This document shows, piece by piece, positions 6,748 through 13,620 of a DNA stretch of 35,735 nt. Numbering within the stretch: the first letter of the stretch is position 1; the number at the start of each line of letters is the position of its first letter. Location: positions 1-35,735 of the forward strand of contig NZ_CAKROJ010000020.1 in assembly GCF_934372025.1 (NCBI RefSeq), given 5' to 3'. Origin of the DNA: an uncultured Blautia sp. (GTDB lineage: Bacteria > Bacillota > Clostridia > Lachnospirales > Lachnospiraceae). A model generated the notes under the pieces. The model had not been told where the DNA came from and ran no database searches. It worked only from the letters and a program-made list of their open reading frames with translations. A program made the position numbers and the translations under genes.

Positions 6748-7899
6748 TTATTTCACATCATCATAGGTTTCGAGGAAATTATGTCTCACGCCATCCTGTT
6801 TATATCCAATGACTGTATTCAGGTTTACATTCTCAACGCTTCGGAAAATATTATATTCGATCACAGGATCCTTCTGAGCAAGTTCATGAATCAGTTCTTT
6901 GATCTCGGCTCGCTTTGATCCTTTTTCAGTACCGCCACAGGAAGCGCAATGCTCAGTGAAACGACATGCGCACTGGATAAAATGCAGGTCATTATAATTG
7001 ACCCAGTGAATGATGTCGGCCTCTCGTATCAGATACAACGGGCGGATAAGCTCCATTCCTTCAAAGTTTGTACTGTGGAGCTTCGGCATCATTGTCTGTA
7101 CCTGTGCCCCGTAGAGCATTCCCATCAGGATTGTTTCAATAACATCATCGTAATGATGTCCAAGTGCGATTTTGTTGCATCCGAGTTCTTTTGCCTTGCT
7201 GTAAAGATAGCCTCTTCTCATACGTGCACAGAGATAACACGGAGACTGTTCTTCAGATGCTACAATATTAAAAATATCTGATTCAAAAACAGTGATCGGA
7301 ACGTTCAGGATCTTCGCATTATCCTTGATCGTCTGATAGTTTATTTCATTATATCCCGGATTCATTACCAGAAAAACAACTTCAAAATTCTTCTTTCCAT
7401 GGCGGGACAACTCCTGAAACAGTTTTGCCATAAGCATGGAATCCTTACCGCCTGAAATACAGACTGCTATTTTATCACCGTCCTGGACCAGCTCATACTC
7501 ACGAATTGCTTTCGTAAAACGTCTCCAGATTGGTTTTCGGAATTTCTTGATGATACTGCGTTCAATATCCCTGGTTCGCTGCTCTGCCTCGTTATGATCT
7601 GCCATCAGTCTGGCAAGTTTGAGCTTGAGCCATGCACGATAACCATTTTTTACACTGTAGATTTCATACCCCTGCTCTGTCAGTTCTTCTGCAAGCTCTT
7701 CACTCTTCTGTCCTGTATAGCAGAGGAGATAAACCGGACAGTCTTTACGTATCTCGTCCATATGCTCTTCAAATTCTTCCCAGTAAATATTGACTGCTCC
7801 CGGATAAGTTTCCTTATCAAAATCTGCCCTGTCACGGATATCTATGATCTGTTTATCTCTGGTATCCTGTTCTAATTCTTCGATTGTTCTAATACACAT
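6748..7899 (-). CDS. Rhodanese domain fused to TtcA-like PP-loop ATPase (tRNA thiolation or sulfur-transfer type)
   Basis: The 383-residue protein has an N-terminal rhodanese domain (about 5-95) with active-site cysteine C60 in LLCYTGQKS, then a TtcA-like PP-loop domain. The P-loop SGGKDS is at 149-154, C221-x2-C224 in SPCYLCARMRRG matches the TtcA Fe-S ligand pair, GHHYDD follows, and a C-terminal cysteine group lies at C310, C312, C318 and C321. TtcA makes 2-thiocytidine at tRNA position 32; here the rhodanese could pass persulfide to the catalytic site within one chain. The start at 7899 has an AAGGAAG site and is preferred over one at 7959, inside the upstream gene. It follows the LacI-type gene by 22 bases. 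A sulfur-transfer role outside tRNA is possible. Confidence 0.82.
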   Translation of the reverse strand: MCIRTIEELEQDTRDKQIIDIRDRADFDKETYPGAVNIYWEEFEEHMDEIRKDCPVYLLCYTGQKSEELAEELTEQGYEIYSVKNGYRAWLKLKLARLMADHNEAEQRTRDIERSIIKKFRKPIWRRFTKAIREYELVQDGDKIAVCISGGKDSMLMAKLFQELSRHGKKNFEVVFLVMNPGYNEINYQTIKDNAKILNVPITVFESDIFNIVASEEQSPCYLCARMRRGYLYSKAKELGCNKIALGHHYDDVIETILMGMLYGAQVQTMMPKLHSTNFEGMELIRPLYLIREADIIHWVNYNDLHFIQCACRFTEHCASCGGTEKGSKRAEIKELIHELAQKDPVIEYNIFRSVENVNLNTVIGYKQDGVRHNFLETYDDVK

Positions 7900-7921
7900 G
7901 TCATTCTTCCTTATTATATTA

Positions 7922-8998
7922 TTATATGCAGTAATCACTCCAGAAGCTCTCAGAAACATGCGAACAGCTATTTCTTATCAGTAGTTTACCGGACAGTTCC
8001 ATCCGTACCACTCCCGTATGACCACCCTTCATTCTGTCCAGAAGAAGATAGATTGCAAAACGCCCCATCTCTTCTCTCGGCAGAGCAACTGTTGTCAGCA
8101 TTGGTTTCGTAAACTGCGCCTCTTCGATATTGTCACTGGCTATGATCGACGGGGTAAAATAAAGATTGCGGCATCTTCTGAGATATTTCAGCATACCGAC
8201 TGCTGTAATGTCATTTGCACAGTAGATCCCGGTCGGACAGTCATCCGTTTTAAGAAGCTGTTCCATTGCCTCATATCCTTCCCGCTCTGTCTGATCTGTT
8301 TCCACAACATACTCTGGTATCATATCAAGATTATTCTTCTTTAATGTATCCATATAACCGATGTATCGATCCTCGTTTCTGCAGCTGCCCACATATCCGA
8401 TGTTTCGATGTCCAAGCGCGATCAGGTGCTCGACAGCTGTTTCAGCGATTTTTTTCCCGTCACACAGAACCTCATCTACCTCATAATTTGTGGAATTTCG
8501 ATTAACAGAGACAATACTGCGATATTTCTGCATCAGTTTTTTTAACACATCAGGATTACATCGTCCGATTATGATAAGCCCGTCTTTCTTTTCTTCTGTC
8601 TCAGTATACATGCGCTCGATGATCTGGTCAAGATTTTCTCTTCTGCATTTTCGATCATCAGAAAAAACAGGCATATACCAGACCTTGGAAAGAATACAGT
8701 TATGTTCATGAATTTCACTTTCCACTACTCTGAGCAGCTCTGAGAAAAACGGATCTGTTCTGGATTCGTCTGTTCGTGTCATAAGTACATTAATATACCA
8801 GATTCTGCTTTCTTTTGCCTGTGTTCCTTTTTTTAAATTACGCGCAGCTTCATTTGGAACATAATGCATCTCCATAGCAATGGACCAGACTTTTTCTCTT
8901 AATCCGGGAACAGAGCATTTATAATCCGGACGATTAAGGATACGTGATACAGTTGATATAGATACTCCTGCTTTTTCGGCAATTTTTTTAATTGACAT
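7922..8998 (-). CDS. LacI/GalR-family transcriptional regulator
   Basis: The 358-residue protein begins MSIKKIAEKAGVSISTVSRI, the LacI helix-turn-helix (residues 1-25), followed by the hinge region and a periplasmic-binding-protein-like effector domain (about 65-350) with the motifs GHRNIGYVGS and PTGIYCANDITAVGML. The start at 8998 has a GAGAGG site; the longer in-frame start at 9082 would run through the upstream terminator. It is followed after 22 bases by the rhodanese-TtcA gene in an apparent operon. LacI proteins usually sense sugars or nucleosides, but no sugar gene is near. The effector is unknown. Confidence 0.85.
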   Translation of the reverse strand: MSIKKIAEKAGVSISTVSRILNRPDYKCSVPGLREKVWSIAMEMHYVPNEAARNLKKGTQAKESRIWYINVLMTRTDESRTDPFFSELLRVVESEIHEHNCILSKVWYMPVFSDDRKCRRENLDQIIERMYTETEEKKDGLIIIGRCNPDVLKKLMQKYRSIVSVNRNSTNYEVDEVLCDGKKIAETAVEHLIALGHRNIGYVGSCRNEDRYIGYMDTLKKNNLDMIPEYVVETDQTEREGYEAMEQLLKTDDCPTGIYCANDITAVGMLKYLRRCRNLYFTPSIIASDNIEEAQFTKPMLTTVALPREEMGRFAIYLLLDRMKGGHTGVVRMELSGKLLIRNSCSHVSESFWSDYCI

Positions 8999-9044
8999 GT
9001 GTATTTCCTCTCGTATAGTCAGCTTTACGTGCCAGAGAACAAAG

Positions 9045-9080
9045 GACCGGAGGCCAGAACAACTGTCTGAGCCTCCGGTC
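9045..9080 (-). terminator. Hairpin terminator after the cysK-sulfhydrylase-rrf2 operon
   Basis: A perfect 10-base stem GACCGGAGGC / GCCTCCGGTC (9045-9054 and 9071-9080) with a 16-base loop begins six bases after the rrf2 stop at 9086. The T tract on the minus strand is short and interrupted (CCTTTGTTC), so termination may be incomplete. Confidence 0.65.
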
Positions 9081-9085
9081 AATAT

Positions 9086-9529
9086 TCAGATATAGTACAT
9101 TTCCTGCTTATTATAATGATCGGAATAATATCCGCTCATCTGTTCCAAAGTCAGATTTGAAAGAATCTGATCGAGTTCCTGGTTGACGGAATCCACCACC
9201 AGTTTCTGAATCGTATCAGGGATTCCTTTGTAACTGTTATCAGCCACAACGTCCTCATCTTCCAGGTGATAGTTGCCTTCCAGCGCTTCCACCACAGATG
9301 CAACCGTAATCTCGTCAGCAGCTTTTGCCAGATTATATCCTCCCTGGGAGCCTTTGACACTTTTCACAATGCCGGTTCTTCGGAACGTGGCAAATATGTG
9401 TTCCAGAAACTGCAGAGAAATACCATTTCTCTCAGCAATTGTCTTCAGGGCTACCGGCGTGGCAGATGGCTGAGCAGCCAGATCTACCAACGCTATGAGA
9501 CCATATCTGGTTTTTTTACAGAATTTCAA
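9086..9529 (-). CDS. Rrf2-family regulator, CymR-like candidate
   Basis: The 147-residue protein begins MKFCKKTRYGLIALVDLAAQ and carries the Rrf2 winged helix (1-80, with KGSQGGYNLAK as wing). It has only one cysteine (C4) and lacks the IscR cluster cysteines, as does Bacillus CymR. The gene is third after cysK and the sulfhydrylase, and its TTG start (9527-9529) follows the sulfhydrylase TAA directly with no strong ribosome site, implying translational coupling. CymR of Bacillus represses cysteine genes and needs CysK as partner; having cysK in the same operon makes a CymR-like role attractive, though this is inferred from context. Confidence 0.82.
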   Translation of the reverse strand: MKFCKKTRYGLIALVDLAAQPSATPVALKTIAERNGISLQFLEHIFATFRRTGIVKSVKGSQGGYNLAKAADEITVASVVEALEGNYHLEDEDVVADNSYKGIPDTIQKLVVDSVNQELDQILSNLTLEQMSGYYSDHYNKQEMYYI

Positions 9530-10840
9530 TTACTGGATAGCCTTGAAAGCTTCATCCAGATCCTGAATGATATCGTCGATATTTTCTGTTCCGATGGACA
9601 GACGAATCGTATTCGGTTTGATACCCTGATCCAGAAGTTCTTCCTCTGTGCACTGGCTGTGGGTGGTGGTTGCCGGATGAATAACCAGTGATTTAACATC
9701 TGCTACATTTGCAAGCAGTGAAAACAGTTCCAGATTGTCAATGAAATCCTTTGCAGTCTGTGCATCTCCTTTAATCTCGAATGTAAAAATAGATCCTCCA
9801 CCGTTCGGGAAATATTTGCTGTAAAGAGCTTTCTGACTTTCGTCATCTGTTACAGACGGATGATGGACTTTTTCTACCTGCGGATGATTATTCAGATACT
9901 GAACAACCTTCAGTGCATTTTCTACGTGGCGTTCTACACGAAGAGACAGTGTCTCAAGTCCCTGAAGGAAAATAAAGGAACTTACCGGTGAAATAGTTGC
10001 TCCGGTATCACGAAGAAGGATTGCGCGGATTTTTGTGACAAAAGCAGCCGGTCCGCATGCTTTTGTAAAGCTGATTCCATGATAGCTCGGATTTGGCTCT
10101 GTCAGAGACGGGAATTTACCGGAAGCTTCCCAGTCAAACTTTCCGCCTTCAATGATCACACCACCGATTGTAGTTCCATGACCACCGATAAATTTTGTTG
10201 CAGAATGGACTACGATATCTGCCCCATATTCAATTGGTCTTACAAGATAAGGTGTCGCAAATGTGTTATCAACAACAAGCGGGATTTTATGTTTGTGTGC
10301 AATCTTAGCGCACGCTTCAACATCAACAACATCAGAATTCGGATTTCCGAGAGTTTCAATATAAAGAGCCTTTGTGTTTTCCTGAATTGCGTTCTCTACT
10401 TCTTCAAGATTGAATATATCAACAAATGTTGTTGTGATTCCATATGCCGGAAGTGTATGTTCAAGAAGGTTTGTTGTTCCTCCGTAAATATTCTTTGCCG
10501 CTACGATATGGTCTCCCTGCTGAGCAAGGTTCTCAATTGTATATGTAATCGCAGCTGCACCGGAAGCTACTGCAAGCGCTGCTGTTCCACCTTCAAGAGC
10601 TGCAATTCTCTTTTCAAAAACATCTTCTGTCGGATTTGTGAGACGGCCGTAAATATTACCGGCATCAGCAAGTCCAAAACGTGCAGCTGCATGATCGCAG
10701 TTACGGAATACATAGGAAGAAGTCTGATAGATCGGAACTGCTCTTGCATCTGTAACCGGATCCGGCTGTTCCTGTCCTACATGAAGCTGAAGTGTTTCAA
10801 ATTTGAATTTTCTGTTTTCTCTTGTAATTTTTTCACCCAT
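9530..10840 (-). CDS. metY: O-acetylhomoserine sulfhydrylase (aminocarboxypropyltransferase)
   Basis: This 436-residue PLP enzyme makes homocysteine from O-acetylhomoserine and sulfide. It has the extended MetY length and landmarks: FETLQLHVGQ near the N-terminus, the YGRLTNPT loop, the cofactor aspartate in VVDNTFATPYL, and PLP lysine K216 in VHSATKFIGG. The ATG at 10840 has an AGAGGAT site. It lies 51 bases after cysK and abuts the rrf2 gene. It is clearly distinct from the 417-residue paralog at 914-2167, so sulfide can be captured through at least two such enzymes under separate promoters. Confidence 0.9.
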   Translation of the reverse strand: MGEKITRENRKFKFETLQLHVGQEQPDPVTDARAVPIYQTSSYVFRNCDHAAARFGLADAGNIYGRLTNPTEDVFEKRIAALEGGTAALAVASGAAAITYTIENLAQQGDHIVAAKNIYGGTTNLLEHTLPAYGITTTFVDIFNLEEVENAIQENTKALYIETLGNPNSDVVDVEACAKIAHKHKIPLVVDNTFATPYLVRPIEYGADIVVHSATKFIGGHGTTIGGVIIEGGKFDWEASGKFPSLTEPNPSYHGISFTKACGPAAFVTKIRAILLRDTGATISPVSSFIFLQGLETLSLRVERHVENALKVVQYLNNHPQVEKVHHPSVTDDESQKALYSKYFPNGGGSIFTFEIKGDAQTAKDFIDNLELFSLLANVADVKSLVIHPATTTHSQCTEEELLDQGIKPNTIRLSIGTENIDDIIQDLDEAFKAIQ

Positions 10841-10891
10841 AATCTTAATCCTCTTTTCTGTGTTTTATATTCTGTGTTTTTATTTCTTCGT

Positions 10892-11824
10892 TTATTCTGT
10901 GAATAATGTAGTTGAGTAATATCTGTCTGCGGTATCAGGAAGCAACGCTACAATTGTCTTTCCTTTATTTTCCGGACGTTTGGCAAGTTCAATTGCTGCA
11001 TAAAGAGCTGCACCGGAGGAAATACCAACCAGAACGCCTTCTTTCTTAGCAAGAAGCTTAGCAGTTGTAAAGCATACTTCATTATCGACTGGTATGATCT
11101 CGTCGTAGATTTTTGTATTCAGAACCTCCGGAACAAATCCGGCGCCAATTCCCTGAATCTTGTGCGGGCCACCCTTTCCTTCTGAAAGAACCGGAGAAGT
11201 TGCAGGCTCTACTGCTACGATTCTGATATCCGGATTCTGTTCTTTCAGATATTCACCTGTTCCGGTAAGAGTTCCGCCTGTACCAACACCAGCTACAAAA
11301 ATATCTACCTTTCCATCTGTGTCTTTCCAGATCTCAGGACCAGTAGTAGCTTTGTGTGCCGCCGGATTTGCCGGATTCACAAACTGTCCTGGAATATAGC
11401 TGTTCGGTATTTCTCTGGCAAGTTCAGCTGCCTTTTCAATAGCTCCCTTCATACCTTTGGCACCCTCTGTGAGAACGAGTTCGGCACCATATGCCTTCAG
11501 GATGTTTCTGCGCTCGATACTCATGGTTTCAGGCATTGTAAGAATAATTCTGTATCCTTTTGCTGCTGCGATGGATGCAAGACCGATACCTGTGTTTCCG
11601 GATGTTGGTTCAATGATAACAGATCCTTCTTTCAGAAGTCCTCTGGCTTCTGCATCTTCGATCATTGCTTTTGCAATTCGATCTTTTACACTGCCGGCCG
11701 GATTAAAATATTCCAGTTTTACAAGTATAGTTGCTTCCAGTCCAAGTTCTTTTTCTACATTTGCAACTTCAACCAGTGGTGTGTTTCCGATCAGTCCCAG
11801 TGTTCCTTTGTAAATGTTTGCCAT
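10892..11824 (-). CDS. cysK: Cysteine synthase A (O-acetylserine sulfhydrylase)
   Basis: The 310-residue PLP enzyme makes cysteine from O-acetylserine and sulfide. PLP lysine K47 is in NPAGSVKDR, the substrate loop TSGNTG is at 74-79, and the glycine-rich phosphate-binding loop GTGGTLTG is at 181-188. The length and order are standard for CysK. It is the first gene of the cysK-metY-rrf2 operon and lies divergently from cbiK. An operator palindrome sits between its promoter and start. In other bacteria CysK also binds regulators such as CymR, relevant to the Rrf2 gene in this operon. Confidence 0.95.
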   Translation of the reverse strand: MANIYKGTLGLIGNTPLVEVANVEKELGLEATILVKLEYFNPAGSVKDRIAKAMIEDAEARGLLKEGSVIIEPTSGNTGIGLASIAAAKGYRIILTMPETMSIERRNILKAYGAELVLTEGAKGMKGAIEKAAELAREIPNSYIPGQFVNPANPAAHKATTGPEIWKDTDGKVDIFVAGVGTGGTLTGTGEYLKEQNPDIRIVAVEPATSPVLSEGKGGPHKIQGIGAGFVPEVLNTKIYDEIIPVDNEVCFTTAKLLAKKEGVLVGISSGAALYAAIELAKRPENKGKTIVALLPDTADRYYSTTLFTE

Positions 11825-11873
11825 AATGGTGCCGCCTTTCCTCTTTTATTTACAGATGTTTGTTTTTCTTATT

Positions 11874-11894
11874 AACATACCTCTTTGATATGTT
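11874..11894. promoter_or_regulatory. Palindromic operator AACATA-N9-TATGTT at the cysK promoter
   Basis: AACATA (11874-11879) and TATGTT (11889-11894) are an inverted repeat with the same 9-base gap as the two sites before sbp. It lies just downstream of the cysK -10, across the expected transcription start. A third TATGTT at 11898-11903 repeats the half-site at a 9-base period. Confidence 0.6.
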
Positions 11895-11898
11895 TAGT

Positions 11899-11927
11899 AT
11901 GTTATTCCTTTTTACCCTAAATGTCAA
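11899..11927 (-). promoter_or_regulatory. Promoter of cysK operon
   Basis: On the minus strand TTGACA (11922-11927) and TAACAT (11899-11904) are 17 bases apart. The stretch ATGTCAATAGGT on the plus strand (11921-11932) is identical to 2230-2241 at the other sulfhydrylase promoter, so the -35 region may carry a shared half-site. The -10 match is modest. Confidence 0.55.
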
Positions 11928-11945
11928 TAGGTTTTATTAAAAAAA

Positions 11946-11974
11946 TTGAATTTTTATCAGTACTATAGTATAAT
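11946..11974 (+). promoter_or_regulatory. Promoter of cbiK
   Basis: TTGAAT (11946-11951) and TATAAT (11969-11974) are 17 bases apart, 39 bases before the cbiK start. The leader is too short for a cobalamin riboswitch. Confidence 0.6.
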
Positions 11975-12012
11975 CCATTAAACGCGGAAAAATTACTCAG
12001 GAGAATATTCTT

Positions 12013-12810
12013 ATGAAACATCACACAGATAAAGCCATTCTGGTTGTCAGCTTCGGCACCAGTTATGAGGCTTCAAGAAAAGCAACTATCGAAAAAATAG
12101 AACAGGATATCGGAGCTGCTTTTCCGGATTATCGAATTTACCGTGCATGGACCAGTAAATTCATTATTTCTATTTTAAGAAAAAGGGACAACTATATTGT
12201 TCCTACTGTAAAAGAAGCTCTGGAACAGATGAGCACCGATGGCATCCGTGAGGTAATCGTTCAGCCTACACATATTCTGGATGGCATCGAAAACAATATT
12301 ATGAAAGAAGAAGTTCTTTCTTATAAAGAATCTTTTGACAAAATCCAATTTGGCACCCCTCTTCTCGCCTGTCCTGCGGACGAACAGCAGGCGATCAAAG
12401 CTGTCATTTCCGAATTCCCATCACTTAAAGAGACAGAGGCTCTGGTTCTTATGGGGCATGGAACCACACATCAGATCAATGCCGCATATGCAAAGCTTAA
12501 TGAGGAATTCAAAACTGCCGGACATTTCAATGTCTTTATCGGTACCGTGGAAGCAGATCCTACTATTCAGGATCTGGTGCAGAAGGTAACTGCCTTCAAT
12601 CCTTCCAGAATTTATGTTACACCATTTATGATCGTTGCAGGCGATCACGCACATAATGATATGGCTGGTGACTCTCCTGACTCCTGGGTAAGTCAGTTTG
12701 AAAATGCCGGTTTCGAAGTCTGTCCGATTCTGAAAGGTCTTGGTGAATATCCAGGTATCCGTAAAATATTTACGGATCATGTACGGACTGCCGAAAAAGC
12801 TTCTTTATAA
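12013..12810 (+). CDS. cbiK: Sirohydrochlorin cobaltochelatase CbiK
   Basis: This 265-residue chelatase inserts Co2+ into sirohydrochlorin, committing it to the anaerobic corrin pathway. The N-terminal AILVVSFGTSYEASR stretch, H149 in MGHGT and H212/H214 in AGDHAHNDMAGD correspond to the metal-site histidines of Salmonella CbiK (H145, H207). The length is standard for CbiK, about twice that of CbiX-short. The ATG has a CAGGAGA site. It is transcribed alone and divergently from cysK. Sirohydrochlorin is also the precursor of siroheme for the sulfite reductase, so this gene stands at the branch of the two regions. Confidence 0.93.
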   Translation: MKHHTDKAILVVSFGTSYEASRKATIEKIEQDIGAAFPDYRIYRAWTSKFIISILRKRDNYIVPTVKEALEQMSTDGIREVIVQPTHILDGIENNIMKEEVLSYKESFDKIQFGTPLLACPADEQQAIKAVISEFPSLKETEALVLMGHGTTHQINAAYAKLNEEFKTAGHFNVFIGTVEADPTIQDLVQKVTAFNPSRIYVTPFMIVAGDHAHNDMAGDSPDSWVSQFENAGFEVCPILKGLGEYPGIRKIFTDHVRTAEKASL

Positions 12811-12844
12811 TTTTAGATACCCCTGTTTTTACTGTTTTAACCGA

Positions 12845-12893
12845 AAAAGGTCTGAAAACTGAGAGTTAATTTTCTCAGAATTTCAGACCTTTT
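12845..12893. terminator. Bidirectional terminator between cbiK and the small secreted protein gene
   Basis: Arms AAAAGGTCTGAAA (12845-12857) and TTTCAGACCTTTT (12881-12893) pair perfectly over 13 bases, with an inner CTGAGA/TCTCAG stem. A/T ends on both sides allow it to serve both convergent genes. Confidence 0.8.
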
Positions 12894-12896
12894 ACT

Positions 12897-13418
12897 CTAA
12901 CAACGTCTTTTTTTATTCACAAAGTAATTTAAAATTCCCCCGCCAACAATAATCACCATTGCCACGGCTACAACTCTTTTTGCAGCCTCCTGTGGAAGCT
13001 GGCTCTTGGATCCAATCGAATCTGAATAAAATGTCAGTGTATACTCAATTTCATGCGGTGCCCCCATCGCAACTGTATCAGCGATCACAGGCATTCCCTC
13101 ATCCATGCTGAGTATCGGAATCTCATAGACGGAATTCATTCCCTCTTCATTTGTCGGAAGATATTTTTCTCCATCTACGATCATATAGTCATAATTGGAA
13201 CTGCTCCATTGGATCTGAGCATAAGCCTGTCCGTCCTTCACTGTAAGAATGGTTGGTGAAGTTACTGTTGCCTTTCCACTTCCACCTTCCAGATCCACCT
13301 GAATGGAATATTCTCCATCCTCCTTGTCAATCTCCATACCCGCTGCCTGACAGACACAGCCCATTGTTCCGATACCGATCAGACAGGCCGCTGCCAGACT
13401 TAAAAGTTTTTGCTTCAT
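12897..13418 (-). CDS. Small secreted protein with C-terminal membrane anchor, possible NEAT-like domain
   Basis: The 173-residue protein has a signal peptide (about 1-27), an extracytoplasmic domain of roughly 110 residues, and a C-terminal transmembrane helix (about 147-167) ending in a KKRRC tail. The domain has beta-rich stretches including QIQWSSSNYDYMIVDGEKY and PHEIEYTLTFYSDSI; the SSSNYDYM part and overall size recall NEAT-type haem or metal-chelate binding domains, and similar domains stand before ABC binding proteins in Clostridia. That assignment is from memory and unproven. LPQEA before the helix is not a proper sortase signal. The gene lies between cbiK and cbiL on the opposite strand, so a role in corrinoid, cobalt or tetrapyrrole capture is possible. 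The ATG at 13418 has a GGAG site. Confidence 0.75.
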   Translation of the reverse strand: MKQKLLSLAAACLIGIGTMGCVCQAAGMEIDKEDGEYSIQVDLEGGSGKATVTSPTILTVKDGQAYAQIQWSSSNYDYMIVDGEKYLPTNEEGMNSVYEIPILSMDEGMPVIADTVAMGAPHEIEYTLTFYSDSIGSKSQLPQEAAKRVVAVAMVIIVGGGILNYFVNKKRRC

Positions 13419-13509
13419 CTTATTACTCCATTTTCATCATTATTTATAAATTACTGTTTACAGCAACACATTTATACATGAACTCTACTATAACACAGCA
13501 AATCCTTCA

Positions 13510-13538
13510 TTGCAAACACTATACAATTCTAGTATAAT
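13510..13538 (+). promoter_or_regulatory. Promoter of the cbiL-ABC operon
   Basis: TTGCAA (13510-13515) and TATAAT (13533-13538) are 17 bases apart, about 80 bases before cbiL. The rest of the 13419-13620 gap is A/T-rich; no riboswitch core was seen. Confidence 0.6.
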
Positions 13539-13620
13539 TAAAAGGATGTGACTGTAAATCAAATAACTTTTTTATAGCTTCACAAAATTATTTTCAATAT
13601 ATATGCAGGAGGTTTTTTCA

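Noticed and set aside
10841..10891. Possible leader or riboswitch between cysK and metY
   Set aside because: Only 51 bases, A/T-rich, with a ribosome site and no structure; the genes are most simply one operon.
10079..10906. Long open frame on the plus strand opposite metY
   Set aside because: Antisense shadow of a well-supported gene with low-complexity Cys/Ser/Asn composition and no ribosome site.
11825..12012. SAM riboswitch or T-box before cysK or cbiK
   Set aside because: The region holds two divergent promoters and an operator palindrome, leaving no space for a structured leader; no T-box core was seen.
13130..13170. Possible sortase signal LPQEA before the C-terminal helix of the small surface protein (motif lies near 12955-12975 in gene order)
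   Set aside because: The motif lacks the T-G of LPxTG and basic residues follow at once; a plain membrane anchor explains the tail.
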